DNA from: Neobacillus drentensis
GTDB taxonomy: Bacteria > Bacillota > Bacilli > Bacillales > Cytobacillaceae
Assembly (NCBI RefSeq): GCF_021560175.1
Contig: NZ_CP091110.1
Location: 516,001 to 580,000 of the forward strand
Length of the DNA stretch: 64,000 nt
Reading direction: 5' to 3'
Part shown: in pieces, positions 27,259 through 41,225 of the stretch
Position numbering within the stretch: position 1 is the stretch's first letter
Layout of the letters: every line of letters begins with the position of its first letter
Program-made: the position numbers and the translations under genes
The notes under the pieces: generated by a model
Seen by the model: only the letters and a program-made list of their open reading frames with translations
What the model was told of the DNA's origin: nothing
The model's database searches: none

Positions 27259-28515
27259 ATGCAGCATCGTAAAGCAGCTCTAGTACTTTCTGTCATTCCT
27301 GGCCTTGGCCAACTGTACAATAAGCAATGGGTTAAAGGGTTAGTGTTCCTTATCTTAGGGGTATCGTTCATTGCGGTGTTTAAAGATCTATTAAATATGG
27401 GTTTTTGGGGTTTATTGACACTGGGGACGGAAGTGCCGCGTGATAACTCGATTTTCCTATTAGCTGAAGGGATTATTGCCCTTATTGTGACCGCGTTTGG
27501 ACTTGCCGTTTATTACGCAAATTTCCGAGATGCCTATAAAAATGGCAAAATGCGTGACGGAAATATGGAACCAACTTCTCTTAGGGAAGATTATCATAAT
27601 TTAATTTCACAAGGTTATCCATATGTCATTAGTGGACCTTCACTGTTTATTTTAATCTTCGCAGTTGTCTTTCCGATTTTATTCAGTTTTGCTCTAGCTT
27701 TTACGAATTATGATTTATACCATTCACCACCTGCGCACTTAGCTGATTGGGTTGGTTTAAACACTTTTAAGCAAATATTTACCGTAGATATTTGGCGTTC
27801 CACATTTTTTGATGTTTTAAGCTGGACCGTCATCTGGACGCTAGTTGCTTCAACTGTTCAAGTAGCTCTTGGTATTTTCTTGGCAGTCCTAGTAAATCAA
27901 AAGGACCTTAAATTTAAAAGGCTTTATCGTACGATCTTAGTTTTACCTTGGGCAGTACCAGGGTTTGTTACGATTTTAATCTTTGCTGGTCTGTTTAACG
28001 ACAGCTTTGGGGCAATTAATAACACGATTTTAGCAGCGTTTGGAATCGATCCAATTCCTTGGATGACCGATGCGGGCTGGTCCAAATTAGCGCTTATTCT
28101 GATGCAGGGCTGGCTTGGATTCCCTTATATTTTTATCGTGACAACAGGCGTTCTTCAGTCGATTCCTGATGATCTTTATGAAGCAGCCACAATTGATGGA
28201 GCTTCCATCTTTGCGAAATTTAGACATATCACTATGCCAATGATTCTACTTGCAATGGCACCAATTATTATTACTCAATATACGTTTAACTTTAATAACT
28301 TCAACATTATTTATCTGTTTAACGGCGGCGGACCAGCTGTTCCGGGATCAAATGCCGGCGGCACCGATATATTAGTATCTTGGATTTACAAATTGACCAT
28401 GCAATCAAGTCAATACTCACTTGCAGCAGCCTTAACTATTTTATTATCTGTATTTGTCATTGCGATTGCTTTATGGCAGTTCAGAAGAACAAATTCATTT
28501 AAGGAGGGGGCTTAA
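27259..28515 (+). CDS. ganP: Galacto-oligosaccharide ABC permease GanP
   Basis: A 418-residue MalF-type permease. A distinctive N-terminal extension with two membrane segments (LSVIPGLGQLYNKQWVKG) precedes the six-span core. The ATPase-docking EAA loop is YEAATIDGASIFAKFRHITMP. Length and extension match B. subtilis GanP (418 aa). It forms the membrane channel with GanQ. No ATPase gene is present in the operon, so a shared ATPase (MsmX-type in B. subtilis) must energise it from elsewhere. Confidence 0.92.
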   Translation: MQHRKAALVLSVIPGLGQLYNKQWVKGLVFLILGVSFIAVFKDLLNMGFWGLLTLGTEVPRDNSIFLLAEGIIALIVTAFGLAVYYANFRDAYKNGKMRDGNMEPTSLREDYHNLISQGYPYVISGPSLFILIFAVVFPILFSFALAFTNYDLYHSPPAHLADWVGLNTFKQIFTVDIWRSTFFDVLSWTVIWTLVASTVQVALGIFLAVLVNQKDLKFKRLYRTILVLPWAVPGFVTILIFAGLFNDSFGAINNTILAAFGIDPIPWMTDAGWSKLALILMQGWLGFPYIFIVTTGVLQSIPDDLYEAATIDGASIFAKFRHITMPMILLAMAPIIITQYTFNFNNFNIIYLFNGGGPAVPGSNAGGTDILVSWIYKLTMQSSQYSLAAALTILLSVFVIAIALWQFRRTNSFKEGA

Positions 28516-28517
28516 TA

Positions 28518-29369
28518 ATGCTGACAGGAATGAAGAGCAATCGATTCTTTCGTCTCCTTAGTTCACATGTCATCTTAATTCTAATGGCGGTAATTATTAT
28601 TTACCCCTTACTTTGGACAGTAGGGGCAAGTTTTAATCCTGGTAACAGTTTAGTTAGTAATTCAATTATCCCTAAAAATCCAACCTTGGATCATTATAAA
28701 GAATTGTTTGCTGGAAAAGAAAGTCTGCAATATGGACGCTGGTATTTGAACTCTCTTAAAATCAGTATTTTTACGATGATCGGTTCGGTTATCAGCGTGT
28801 CCTTTACGGCTTATGCCTTTTCGCGTTTCCGCTTTAAAGGAAGAAAGAATGCCCTAACTTTGTTTTTGCTGCTACAGATGATTCCGCAATTTTCAGCGCT
28901 AATTGCTCTGTTCGTACTAGCACAGCTTCTTGGTATGATGAACAGCCACTGGCTGTTAATCCTTCTGTATATTGGCGGTACGATTCCAATGAATACCTAT
29001 TTGATGAAAGGGTATATGGATTCCATTCCGATGGATCTAGATGAAAGTGCCAAAATCGATGGTGCAAGCAATACAAGAATCTTCTTGCAAATTATCATGC
29101 CACTATCAAGACCAATGCTAGCGGTCGTTGCGATGAATGGATTTACGGGACCACTTGGGGATTTCGTTATGTCCTCAACCATCTTGAGAACACCTGAATC
29201 CTACACATTGCCAATTGGACTATACAATTTAGTCAATGAAGTAATGGGGGCAAGTTACACAACCTTTGCTGCAGGGGCTATTCTCATCAGTATACCAATT
29301 GCTGTCGCCTTCCTGTTATTGCAAAAGCACTTTGTTTCAGGCTTAACGGCTGGTGGAACAAAAGGTTAA
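28518..29369 (+). CDS. ganQ: Galacto-oligosaccharide ABC permease GanQ
   Basis: A 283-residue MalG-type permease, the partner of GanP. It has six spans and the EAA loop DESAKIDGASNTRIFLQIIMP. The GGAGGGGG site overlaps the end of ganP and the genes are 2 bp apart. Same order and size as B. subtilis GanQ. Together with GanS and GanP it imports beta-1,4-galacto-oligosaccharides released by the extracellular galactanase. Confidence 0.92.
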   Translation: MLTGMKSNRFFRLLSSHVILILMAVIIIYPLLWTVGASFNPGNSLVSNSIIPKNPTLDHYKELFAGKESLQYGRWYLNSLKISIFTMIGSVISVSFTAYAFSRFRFKGRKNALTLFLLLQMIPQFSALIALFVLAQLLGMMNSHWLLILLYIGGTIPMNTYLMKGYMDSIPMDLDESAKIDGASNTRIFLQIIMPLSRPMLAVVAMNGFTGPLGDFVMSSTILRTPESYTLPIGLYNLVNEVMGASYTTFAAGAILISIPIAVAFLLLQKHFVSGLTAGGTKG

Positions 29370-29409
29370 TGGAACAACATGAATTGATAAATGGTAGAAG
29401 GAGATTATT

Positions 29410-31482
29410 ATGAAAAATCATGAAAAGACCTATACAACGAAAGCAAACTTCATGCTTCATGGTGGAGACTATAACCCGGATCAATGGTTAGATCGGCCTG
29501 ATATTTTAGCAGACGATATCAAATTAATGCAGCTTGCACATACAAATACGTTCTCTGTCGGCATCTTTGCTTGGGCAGCGTTGGAGCCGGAAGAGGGAGT
29601 TTACAACTTTGAGTGGTTAGATGAGATTTTCAACAACATTCATGGTATGGACGGACGGGTTATTTTAGCTACTCCAAGCGGGGCACGTCCTGCATGGATG
29701 TCACAAAAATATCCAGAAGTTCTGCGTGTAAATGGTGCGCGGGTAAAGCAATTGCATGGAGGAAGACATAATCATTGTTTTACTTCAGAGGTTTATCGTG
29801 AAAAAACACAGAAGATCAATCGATTGCTCGCAGAACGATACGGAAACCACCCAGCTTTATTAATGTGGCATATTTCTAACGAGTACGGCGGTGAATGTCA
29901 TTGTGAAAAGTGTCAGCATGCTTTTAGAAGCTGGCTTAAAGAAAAATACGATAACGATCTTAAAGCACTGAATGATGCTTGGTGGGGGCCGTTTTGGAGT
30001 CATACCTTTACGGATTGGTCACAAATTGAATCGCCATCACCAATCGGAGAAAATATGGTTCACGGCTTAAACCTTGATTGGCGCCGGTTTGTTACGGACC
30101 AAACGATTTCATTCTTTGAAAATGAGATTGTTCCGATAAAAGAATTGACACCAGATATTCCGATTACCACAAACTTTATGGCAGATACGCATGAACTTAT
30201 TCCATTCCAGGCCTTGGACTATAGCAAGTTTGCGAAACATCTCGATGTGATTAGCTGGGATGCCTACCCTGCATGGCACAATGACTGGGAAAGCACCGCT
30301 GATTTAGCGATGAAGGTTGGCTTTATCGATGACCTATACCGCAGTTTAAAACAACAGCCATTTTTATTAATGGAATCTACCCCAAGCGCTGTCAATTGGC
30401 ATACTGTCAATAAAGCAAAACGCCCGGGAATGCACCTGCTTGCGTCAATGCAAATGGTTGCCCATGGATCTGATAGCGTGATGTATTTCCAATGGCGGAA
30501 ATCGCGCGGATCGTCGGAAAAGTTCCATGGTGCGGTTGTTGACCATGACAATAGTTCGGAAAACCGTGTGTTTAAAGAAGTAGCGCTGGTTGGTCAAACA
30601 TTAGAAAAGCTGTCTGATGTGGTTGGAACCAATCGTCCGGCTGATGTGGCAATCCTGTATGATTGGGAAAGCAACTGGGCTTTAAATGATGCCCAAGGGT
30701 TTGGATTGGAGACCAAGCGTTATCCACAAACATTACAACAGCATTATAAGACCTTCTGGGAAAAAGATATCCCTGTTGATGTGATTACGAAAGAACAAGA
30801 TTTTTCTTCCTATAAACTTTTGATTGTTCCGATGCTTTATTTAGTAAGTGAAGAAACCATTGCCCGATTAAAGACATTTGTTGCAAATGGCGGCAGATTA
30901 GTTATGACCTATATCAGTGGACTTGTTAATGAACATGATCTAACGTATTTGGGCGGCTGGCACAAAGATTTGCAAGAGATGTTTGGGATGAAGCCGGTTG
31001 AAACCGATACATTATATCCAAGCGATAAAAACTATGTAAGCTATCGCAATCAGTCATATGAACTGAAAGACTATGCTACTGTTATTGAGCTAGCTGCTGC
31101 AAAGACAGAGGGTCAATATGAACAAGACTTTTATGCCAATACTCCAGCGGTAACGAGCCATGAATATGAAAAAGGAAAAACCTACTATATTGGCGGTCGG
31201 TTAGAAGATGCCTTCCATCGTGAATTTTACCAGGAATTAATCAATGAATTAGCACTTCAGCCAGTTGTTTCTGTAAAACATGAAATGGGTGTTTCGGTGC
31301 AAGTTAGACAAGCGCCTGAACAAGATTATATCTTTATCATGAATTTTACCGAAGAAAAGCAGCCGATCGTCATTGAGGATCATCTAAAAGATTTAGTTAC
31401 CAGTGCTGAGCTGACGGGTGAGTTTACATTGGAAAAATATGAGGTTCGTATTTTAGAAAAAGCTAGAAATCATACTAGGTGA
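29410..31482 (+). CDS. ganA: Intracellular GH42 beta-galactosidase GanA
   Basis: A 690-residue enzyme without signal peptide that hydrolyses imported galacto-oligosaccharides to galactose. The GH42 acid/base is Glu158 (HISNEYGG) and the nucleophile Glu322 (LLMESTPSAVNW). The cluster ECHCEKC just after the acid/base is the cysteine set that binds zinc in many GH42 enzymes. The barrel is followed by the trimerisation domain (about 395-600) and a small beta domain. AGAAGGAG precedes the ATG. It follows ganQ by 40 bp in the B. subtilis gene order. Confidence 0.93.
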   Translation: MKNHEKTYTTKANFMLHGGDYNPDQWLDRPDILADDIKLMQLAHTNTFSVGIFAWAALEPEEGVYNFEWLDEIFNNIHGMDGRVILATPSGARPAWMSQKYPEVLRVNGARVKQLHGGRHNHCFTSEVYREKTQKINRLLAERYGNHPALLMWHISNEYGGECHCEKCQHAFRSWLKEKYDNDLKALNDAWWGPFWSHTFTDWSQIESPSPIGENMVHGLNLDWRRFVTDQTISFFENEIVPIKELTPDIPITTNFMADTHELIPFQALDYSKFAKHLDVISWDAYPAWHNDWESTADLAMKVGFIDDLYRSLKQQPFLLMESTPSAVNWHTVNKAKRPGMHLLASMQMVAHGSDSVMYFQWRKSRGSSEKFHGAVVDHDNSSENRVFKEVALVGQTLEKLSDVVGTNRPADVAILYDWESNWALNDAQGFGLETKRYPQTLQQHYKTFWEKDIPVDVITKEQDFSSYKLLIVPMLYLVSEETIARLKTFVANGGRLVMTYISGLVNEHDLTYLGGWHKDLQEMFGMKPVETDTLYPSDKNYVSYRNQSYELKDYATVIELAAAKTEGQYEQDFYANTPAVTSHEYEKGKTYYIGGRLEDAFHREFYQELINELALQPVVSVKHEMGVSVQVRQAPEQDYIFIMNFTEEKQPIVIEDHLKDLVTSAELTGEFTLEKYEVRILEKARNHTR

Positions 31483-31525
31483 TGATGAGCCGGGTTCTTC
31501 CCGCTCAGATTTATCCTAACTGTAG

Positions 31526-31565
31526 AAAACATCCATTCTGATCGTGTGAGTGGATGTCTTTTCTG
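31526..31565 (+). terminator. Hairpin between ganA and ganB
   Basis: AACATCCA and TGGATGT (about 31528-31535 and 31552-31558), extended by a few pairs, form a stem followed by CTTTTC. It may end the ganSPQA transcript or attenuate ganB, which has its own cre-like site downstream. Confidence 0.5.
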
Positions 31566-31588
31566 TAGTTTGATAGTTTTACAATCTA

Positions 31589-31603
31589 TTGGAACCGCTT
31601 CCT
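31589..31603 (+). promoter_or_regulatory. cre-like site upstream of ganB
   Basis: TTGGAACCGCTTCCT fits the broader cre consensus WTGNAANCGNWNNCW at every position and has a GGAA-CCGC-TTCC symmetric core. It suggests that ganB is repressed by CcpA separately. Confidence 0.45.
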
Positions 31604-31637
31604 TGATGATTTAGCAATAGTGTTGCTATTTTCATAA

Positions 31638-34736
<3,099 letters not shown>

Positions 34737-34800
34737 GGTATTCTTCCAGTTTAAACGGATCGTATGTGGTTAAGAAACAACTTAACAAGTGAATAAATAA

Positions 34801-34845
34801 AAAAACGGCGCATGAAGGTAACGGTTCATGCGCCGTTTTTTTATT
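34801..34845 (+). terminator. Terminator after ganB
   Basis: AAAAACGGCGCATGAA (34801-34816) pairs perfectly with TTCATGCGCCGTTTTT (34825-34840), loop of 8, followed by T-run. A very strong terminator. Confidence 0.9.
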
Positions 34846-34870
34846 TTTAGTAATATTTTAGTAAAAATTA

Positions 34871-34900
34871 TTGATTTATTTTACTTTGGTAAGTAAAATA
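34871..34900 (+). promoter_or_regulatory. galKTMR promoter and LacI-type operator
   Basis: TTGATT (34871-34876) and TAAAAT (34894-34899) with a 17-bp spacer. The spacer and -10 are covered by a perfect inverted repeat, arms TATTTTACTT (34877-34886) and AAGTAAAATA (34891-34900) around TGGT. Repressor binding would occlude the promoter. The LacI regulator at the end of this operon is the obvious candidate. Confidence 0.65.
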
Positions 34901-34964
34901 AAAGGTAAGAATCGTAGTAAGTTTTAAGGAAATGAAAAGGATTACATGGATGGAGGAAGATAAA

Positions 34965-36128
34965 ATGACAATCTCAACACTTGATTCTATATTCCAAACT
35001 ATTTTTAATAAGGCACCGGAAAAATCATTCTTTGCACCAGGGCGGATTAATTTGATTGGTGAACATACCGACTATAATGGCGGCCATGTTTTTCCATGTG
35101 CGATTACGTACGGGACCTATGCGGTTGCCAAAAGGCGGGATGACCAGCTTGTTCGTTTCTATTCAGTTAACTTTCCAGACAAAGGTGTCATTGAATTTAC
35201 GTTAGAACAACTCGAATACAATAAAGATCACAATTGGGCTAACTATCCAAAGGGAATGCTTCGGTACATTTCAGAGGCGGGATATCAAATTCCAACTGGC
35301 TTTGAGTGTGTGATTGAAGGAAATATCCCGAATGGTGCTGGTTTATCATCATCTGCTTCAATTGAGTTGTTAACAGGAGTTCTTGTCGCAGGACTGTTTG
35401 GTTTAGAGATTCCTCGTCTTGATCTGATTAAAATTGGCAAGCAGGTTGAAAATCAGTTTATTGGTGTTAATAGTGGAATTATGGACCAGTTTGCAATTGG
35501 TATGGGCAAGAAGGATGCAGGGATTTTACTTGATTGCCAGACCCTGAAATACGAATACGCACCGATTCAGTTAGAAAATCACAAAATTATCATTATGAAT
35601 ACCAACAAGCGCCGGGAGTTAGCAGACTCAAAATACAATGAGCGCCGAGGCGAATGTGAAGAAGCGTTAAAACAGTTGCAGCAAAAGCTTCCAATTGAAG
35701 CGCTTGGACAGCTTTCCGAAGCGGAATTTGATGAAAATCAGTTTTTAATTACCAATGAAATTGTTCGGAAACGGGCAAAGCATGCGGTCTATGAAAATAT
35801 TAGAACCTTGCGTGCGCTCGAAGAACTAAAGGCTGGAAACTTAGAGACTTTCGGTCAATTGATTAACCAATCACATATCTCGTTGAGAGACGATTATGAA
35901 GTAACAGGGATTGAACTTGACAGTTTAGTAGAAGCAGCTTGGAAACAACCGGGTGTCCTCGGGGCACGGATGACTGGAGCAGGCTTTGGCGGCTGTGCGA
36001 TTGCCATTGTTGAAAATGAACAGGTAGAAAGCTTTATTGCAAATGTGGGAGCGGCATATGCTGACAAGATTGGATATGATGCAGATTTTTATGTAGCTAG
36101 CATTGGTGATGGAGCAAAAGAACTATAA
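34965..36128 (+). CDS. galK: Galactokinase
   Basis: A 387-residue GHMP kinase that phosphorylates galactose to galactose-1-phosphate. The ATG at 34965 has GGAGGAAG five bases upstream; the ATG at 34932 lacks a site. The galactokinase signature GRINLIGEHTDYNGG is at residues 21-35. The ATP-binding glycine/serine motif PNGAGLSSSASIE and the late GARMTGAGFGGCAIA follow. It is first in the operon galK-T-M-R, directly after ganB, and completes the galactose route (Leloir pathway). UDP-galactose epimerase (galE) is not in this window. Confidence 0.94.
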   Translation: MTISTLDSIFQTIFNKAPEKSFFAPGRINLIGEHTDYNGGHVFPCAITYGTYAVAKRRDDQLVRFYSVNFPDKGVIEFTLEQLEYNKDHNWANYPKGMLRYISEAGYQIPTGFECVIEGNIPNGAGLSSSASIELLTGVLVAGLFGLEIPRLDLIKIGKQVENQFIGVNSGIMDQFAIGMGKKDAGILLDCQTLKYEYAPIQLENHKIIIMNTNKRRELADSKYNERRGECEEALKQLQQKLPIEALGQLSEAEFDENQFLITNEIVRKRAKHAVYENIRTLRALEELKAGNLETFGQLINQSHISLRDDYEVTGIELDSLVEAAWKQPGVLGARMTGAGFGGCAIAIVENEQVESFIANVGAAYADKIGYDADFYVASIGDGAKEL

Positions 36129-36193
36129 TAGTAAAGGCTTGGAACGAGCAGGAGCATCAACCAAAAGTTATCAAATTTAGGTGGGGATCAATT

Positions 36194-37675
36194 ATGATTT
36201 TTCAATTAGTCCAGCAATTAGTTGAACAGGCGCTTGCTACTCAATTAATTGAGCGTGAAGACGAAATATATGCAAGAAACCAAGTACTCGCACTGCTGCA
36301 ATTAGAGGAGTATAAGGAAGTTGAACTGGAGGAAAATATCCTAGAGATTCCTGACTTACTTGAAAAGATCGTTGATTATGCAGTGGAGCAGGGAATCGTT
36401 GAAGATATCTTTGATCGTAAGGATATTTTTTCAAGTAACATGATGAATTGCTTTATCGCCCGGCCATCGAGTGTGAACACTCAGTTTTATGAAAAGTATC
36501 TAGAAAATCCCAAGCAGGCGACGGAATACTTTTATAAGTTAAGTAAAAACAGTAATTACATTCAGATGAAGCGAATCCGCCAAAATATTGAATACAAGGC
36601 TAAGACAGAATATGGTGAGTTAGACATTACCATTAATCTATCAAAGCCGGAGAAGGATCCAAAAAGTATTGCAGCCGAGAAGCTGGCGAAAAAGTCCAGC
36701 TATCCTAAATGTTTGCTTTGTATCGAAAACGAAGGGTATGCTGGAAGAATCGGCCACCCTGCTCGTTCGAACCATCGGATGATTCGAGTGAATTTAACGG
36801 ATGAGAATTGGTATTTACAATACTCGCCATACGTCTATTATAATGAACATTGCATTGTGTTAGCGGAAAACCATACGGACATGAAGATCAGTCCTCTCAC
36901 GTTTAAACGGCTTTTGGAGTTTGTTGAGCAATTCCCTCATTATTTCTTAGGATCTAATGCGGATCTTCCGATTGTTGGGGGCTCTATTTTATCTCATGAG
37001 CATTATCAAGGCGGAAACTATCAATTTGCGATGGCCAAGGCAGGTGTTGATTGGAGATTTACCATCGACGGATTTCCGAATGTGGAAGGTTCAATTGTTA
37101 AATGGCCAATGTCGGTGATCCGTTTACGGTCAGCAGATACCCGTTCATTGGTGGAAGCTGGAGCCCATATTTTTGAAAAATGGAAAGGCTACAGTGATGA
37201 AGCTCTTGATATTTTAGCCTGGACGGATGAAACACCGCATAATACAATTACCCCGATTGCCCGTAAAAATGGTGAGTTGTTTGAGCTAGATTTGGTTCTT
37301 CGTAATAACCGGACGAATGAAGAACATCCACTAGGCATTTTCCACCCGCATGCAGATGTTCATCATATCAAGAAGGAAAACATTGGGCTGATTGAAGTAA
37401 TGGGATTGGCTGTCCTCCCTGCGCGCCTTAAGGGAGAACTGGAAGAGGTAGAAAACTTCCTGCTTGGTAAAACGGATACGGTGGCTGACTATCATCATGA
37501 TTGGGCAATTGAATTAAAGGACCGTTATGGAACGTCTGTTGACGAAACCAATGTGGAAACGCTGGTAAGAATAGAAACAGGCAAAAAGTTTTTACGAGTA
37601 TTAGAAGATGCGGGTGTGTTTAAGCGGAATGAAAAGGGAGAGGCAGGATTCCGCCGCTTTATCGATACATTATAA
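36194..37675 (+). CDS. galT: UTP-hexose-1-phosphate uridylyltransferase (galactose-1-phosphate uridylyltransferase)
   Basis: A 493-residue enzyme of the Gram-positive class II GalT family, which exchanges UMP between UDP-glucose and galactose-1-phosphate. Visible marks are NEGYAGRIGHPARSNHR, the SHEHYQGG stretch that carries the histidine nucleophile region, and HNTITPIARKNGELFELDLVLR. AGGTGGGGA precedes the ATG, 65 bp after galK. The class differs in sequence from the shorter E. coli-type GalT. It belongs to the cytosolic Leloir pathway. Confidence 0.92.
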   Translation: MIFQLVQQLVEQALATQLIEREDEIYARNQVLALLQLEEYKEVELEENILEIPDLLEKIVDYAVEQGIVEDIFDRKDIFSSNMMNCFIARPSSVNTQFYEKYLENPKQATEYFYKLSKNSNYIQMKRIRQNIEYKAKTEYGELDITINLSKPEKDPKSIAAEKLAKKSSYPKCLLCIENEGYAGRIGHPARSNHRMIRVNLTDENWYLQYSPYVYYNEHCIVLAENHTDMKISPLTFKRLLEFVEQFPHYFLGSNADLPIVGGSILSHEHYQGGNYQFAMAKAGVDWRFTIDGFPNVEGSIVKWPMSVIRLRSADTRSLVEAGAHIFEKWKGYSDEALDILAWTDETPHNTITPIARKNGELFELDLVLRNNRTNEEHPLGIFHPHADVHHIKKENIGLIEVMGLAVLPARLKGELEEVENFLLGKTDTVADYHHDWAIELKDRYGTSVDETNVETLVRIETGKKFLRVLEDAGVFKRNEKGEAGFRRFIDTL

Positions 37676-37711
37676 TTTTTTCTATATTGAAAAAAAGGAA
37701 GTGGAATAGCA

Positions 37712-38770
37712 ATGAAAATGAGTGAGCAGCTTTTTGGCAATTATGCTGGAGCGGATGTGGTAGAGTACACGTTAAGCAATGATTCCGGCATGACCATCGC
37801 TTGTTTGAATTATGGCTGTGTGATTACGAAAGTCCTTGTTCCTGACCGGAATGGGAACGTAGAAAATGTAGTCCTAGGTTTTGATAACTTTGAAGATTAT
37901 CCAAAATGGTCACCGTTTTTCGGTGCTGTTTGCGGACGTGTGGCGGGAAGAATTAAAGGTGCAAGCTTTGAACTGGATGGAAACGAATATACGCTTGAAC
38001 AAAATGATGGTCTGAATCATCTTCATGGTGGTGTAAAAGGATTTGACTCAGTCATTTGGAAAACGGAAAAAATTGAGGCTGATGACGCTGTTGGTTTGGC
38101 ATTCTTTTATACTAGTCCAGATGGGGAAGAAGGCTACCCAGGAAATCTAGAAACAAAAGTAACCTACTTGTTAACAAATGAGAATGAACTGAAAGTAAGT
38201 TATGAAGCAAGAACAGACAAAAAAACCTTAGTTAACTTAACGAATCATTCCTATTTTAACTTAAGCGGAAATAATAAGCGGAATTGTTCGGAACATGTAC
38301 TCCAATTGGATAGTGACCGATACGTAGAATTGGCTTCGGATCTTATGCCCACAGGGGAGATGCCGGTGTCAGTGAATACACCGTTTGATTTTACTAACGG
38401 AAGAAAATTAAAGGATGGCATCGAGTCTTCCTTTCCGCAAAATGTCTTGGTTGGAAAAGGGTACGACCACCCGCTTGTTTTCTCAAAAGAAGGGGAAAAT
38501 CAGATTGTCCTAAGTGAGGAAGAGAGCGGACGGGTTCTTGAGATTACGACCGACCAGCCTTGCGTTGTTCTGTATACGTCCAATATGTTAGATGGGGATT
38601 TTGAGATTTCGGGTGTAAAGGCTGGAAACTATCTAGGTGTCTGCTTAGAGACCCAAGGGCTGCCAGATGCCATCCATCATTCGAACTTTCCATCCGTCAC
38701 TTTAAATCCAGAGGATGTATACCGTGCGGCGACCACGTATCGTTTCTTCAACAAGATGTTAGGTGATTGA
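37712..38770 (+). CDS. galM: Aldose 1-epimerase (galactose mutarotase)
   Basis: A 352-residue mutarotase that interconverts alpha- and beta-galactose, needed because beta-galactosidases release the beta form while GalK uses the alpha form. Conserved pieces are NHLHGGVKGFDSVIWK, the active-site histidine in NHSYFNLSG, and the catalytic Glu in CLETQGLPDA. GGAAGTGG lies before the ATG. It is third in galKTMR, and its stop is only 3 bp from the start of the regulator gene. Confidence 0.93.
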   Translation: MKMSEQLFGNYAGADVVEYTLSNDSGMTIACLNYGCVITKVLVPDRNGNVENVVLGFDNFEDYPKWSPFFGAVCGRVAGRIKGASFELDGNEYTLEQNDGLNHLHGGVKGFDSVIWKTEKIEADDAVGLAFFYTSPDGEEGYPGNLETKVTYLLTNENELKVSYEARTDKKTLVNLTNHSYFNLSGNNKRNCSEHVLQLDSDRYVELASDLMPTGEMPVSVNTPFDFTNGRKLKDGIESSFPQNVLVGKGYDHPLVFSKEGENQIVLSEEESGRVLEITTDQPCVVLYTSNMLDGDFEISGVKAGNYLGVCLETQGLPDAIHHSNFPSVTLNPEDVYRAATTYRFFNKMLGD

Positions 38771-39766
<996 letters not shown>

Positions 39767-39780
39767 TGAAGAATAAAATA

Positions 39781-39820
39781 GGGGGAATTGTCCATCAAAG
39801 ATGGACGATTCCCCCTATTT
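39781..39820. terminator. Bidirectional terminator between galR and the esterase gene
   Basis: GGGGGAATTGTCCATC (39781-39796) and GATGGACGATTCCCCC (39800-39815) form a 16-bp stem with one wobble pair, followed by TATTT. Just downstream (39828-39844) is ATGGTGCCTGTCACCAT, a variant of the dispersed palindromic repeat. Confidence 0.8.
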
Positions 39821-39854
39821 GTCTTTTAATGGTGCCTGTCACCATTTAAACTGT

Positions 39855-41183
39855 TTACTTGGTGTTTACGTTGCTTTGGTTAGCCAGCCATTCCATGATG
39901 GTGGTTGTTTTTCCGTTGATCATGTCTGTTGGTGCATTATTGTATACATAAATCCAAGACCAGTGTCCATTGTATTCGTAGGGGGTACCATCCGCTTTGG
40001 TATATAAACCGGAGGTATCTAGTACCCTATCAAATAATGATAAGTGGACATTTTTTGCACCTGCATCGACTAGGCGTTGATACGTAGGTTCCACATATTG
40101 GGATGTGATCACTACTGGGTCTGTTTTAGCGGCAATGAACCAGATTGGAAGGTCTTTCAATTTATTAATTTGTGTATCTGTTATTAGCGTATCCTTTAAT
40201 GCTTCACAAGTTGGGAATGCAGCGGCAAAATAGTTGGTATAGTCGCGAGCCATGAGCATGGTCATATACCCGCCGTTCGAGTCACCGCCGATGTAAATTC
40301 TGCTGGTATCAACGTCTTTGTGATTAGCCACATAATCCTTAATTAAAGACATTAAAGCATTCTCATATTTGGAGGTTCCATCTCCCCTGCCGGTAAAACC
40401 GTCCATCCAAAAGGTTGGAGTTTGAGGGGCCAGAACGTAGGCACCATTAAAGAAGGATTGCATATCCTTTGAAGCAAAGTTGGCTGCTTTATTGGCGGAG
40501 ATTGGAATCGTAGGGTCTGTACCGCCTTCACCAGCTCCATGCAGCCAGATAATTAATGGATTCTTATGATTGTCAGTGGCTGGGGAAAAGTCCGCATAAG
40601 TTAAACTAACATTGTCATAGGTTCCCTTTCCTGTTGAAAAATCATCTACTAGTTCTCTTGTCTCCCCTGCGAATTGATCCACGACTAATCCTGAAATCGT
40701 TCCTGCACTTGTTACAATATCTTTTTGCTGTGTAATGGTATATTTCATATCAATCCAATCATTAAATCCAGTAGTTGCCCAATCATAGTTAAGAGGTGAA
40801 CCAAGAGATACATCAGGACCAATTTTCATTTCTAAGACTACATATTTTCCTGTTTGGACCACAGGGTTACCATCTTTATCTGCTACATATACTTTAGTGA
40901 TTGTCCGGTCGCCCTCCTCAAGAAACGGTGTTTTTAACCGTTTATCGCTTCTCGCAACATGGACTTTAAAGGTATCTGCTGTGATAGAGTCTTTTGGGAT
41001 CGGTTTCCCAACATTGACAATGACTTTCGTTGTTGCTGCGCCCCAATCTTCAATCTCTGTAACCGTTTGGTAAGATGTTGGCTGTGTATTGATTTGTTTC
41101 GCGAAAACGTTCGTATTAAATGATAATGTCATCACTGCCGCCATCGCGCCCAACATGGCTCTTTTTTTCATTTTTTTAAGCAT
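39855..41183 (-). CDS. Secreted alpha/beta-hydrolase esterase with N-terminal Ig-like domain
   Basis: A 442-residue secreted protein. Signal peptide (ends VFA), an Ig-like N-terminal domain of the EstA type (about 30-160), then an alpha/beta-hydrolase related to PHB depolymerases and acetyl/feruloyl esterases. The oxyanion region is LIIWLHGAGEGG, the nucleophile serine sits in GGDSNGGYM, and a late His (GHWSW) fits the triad. AAAGGAAA and GGGGG lie before the ATG; a second ATG four codons on is possible. It is 42 bp downstream of the GH3 gene on the same strand, so they form an operon. It probably removes acyl groups from plant polysaccharide; the exact acyl group is unknown. Confidence 0.78.
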   Translation of the reverse strand: MLKKMKKRAMLGAMAAVMTLSFNTNVFAKQINTQPTSYQTVTEIEDWGAATTKVIVNVGKPIPKDSITADTFKVHVARSDKRLKTPFLEEGDRTITKVYVADKDGNPVVQTGKYVVLEMKIGPDVSLGSPLNYDWATTGFNDWIDMKYTITQQKDIVTSAGTISGLVVDQFAGETRELVDDFSTGKGTYDNVSLTYADFSPATDNHKNPLIIWLHGAGEGGTDPTIPISANKAANFASKDMQSFFNGAYVLAPQTPTFWMDGFTGRGDGTSKYENALMSLIKDYVANHKDVDTSRIYIGGDSNGGYMTMLMARDYTNYFAAAFPTCEALKDTLITDTQINKLKDLPIWFIAAKTDPVVITSQYVEPTYQRLVDAGAKNVHLSLFDRVLDTSGLYTKADGTPYEYNGHWSWIYVYNNAPTDMINGKTTTIMEWLANQSNVNTK

Positions 41184-41225
41184 TTTCCTTTACCCCCACC
41201 ACGTTATTTTGGTTGTCAAAAATTC

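Noticed and set aside
39801..40007. 68-aa plus-strand open frame after galR
   Set aside because: It starts within the terminator and runs antisense to the esterase gene; no ribosome binding site.
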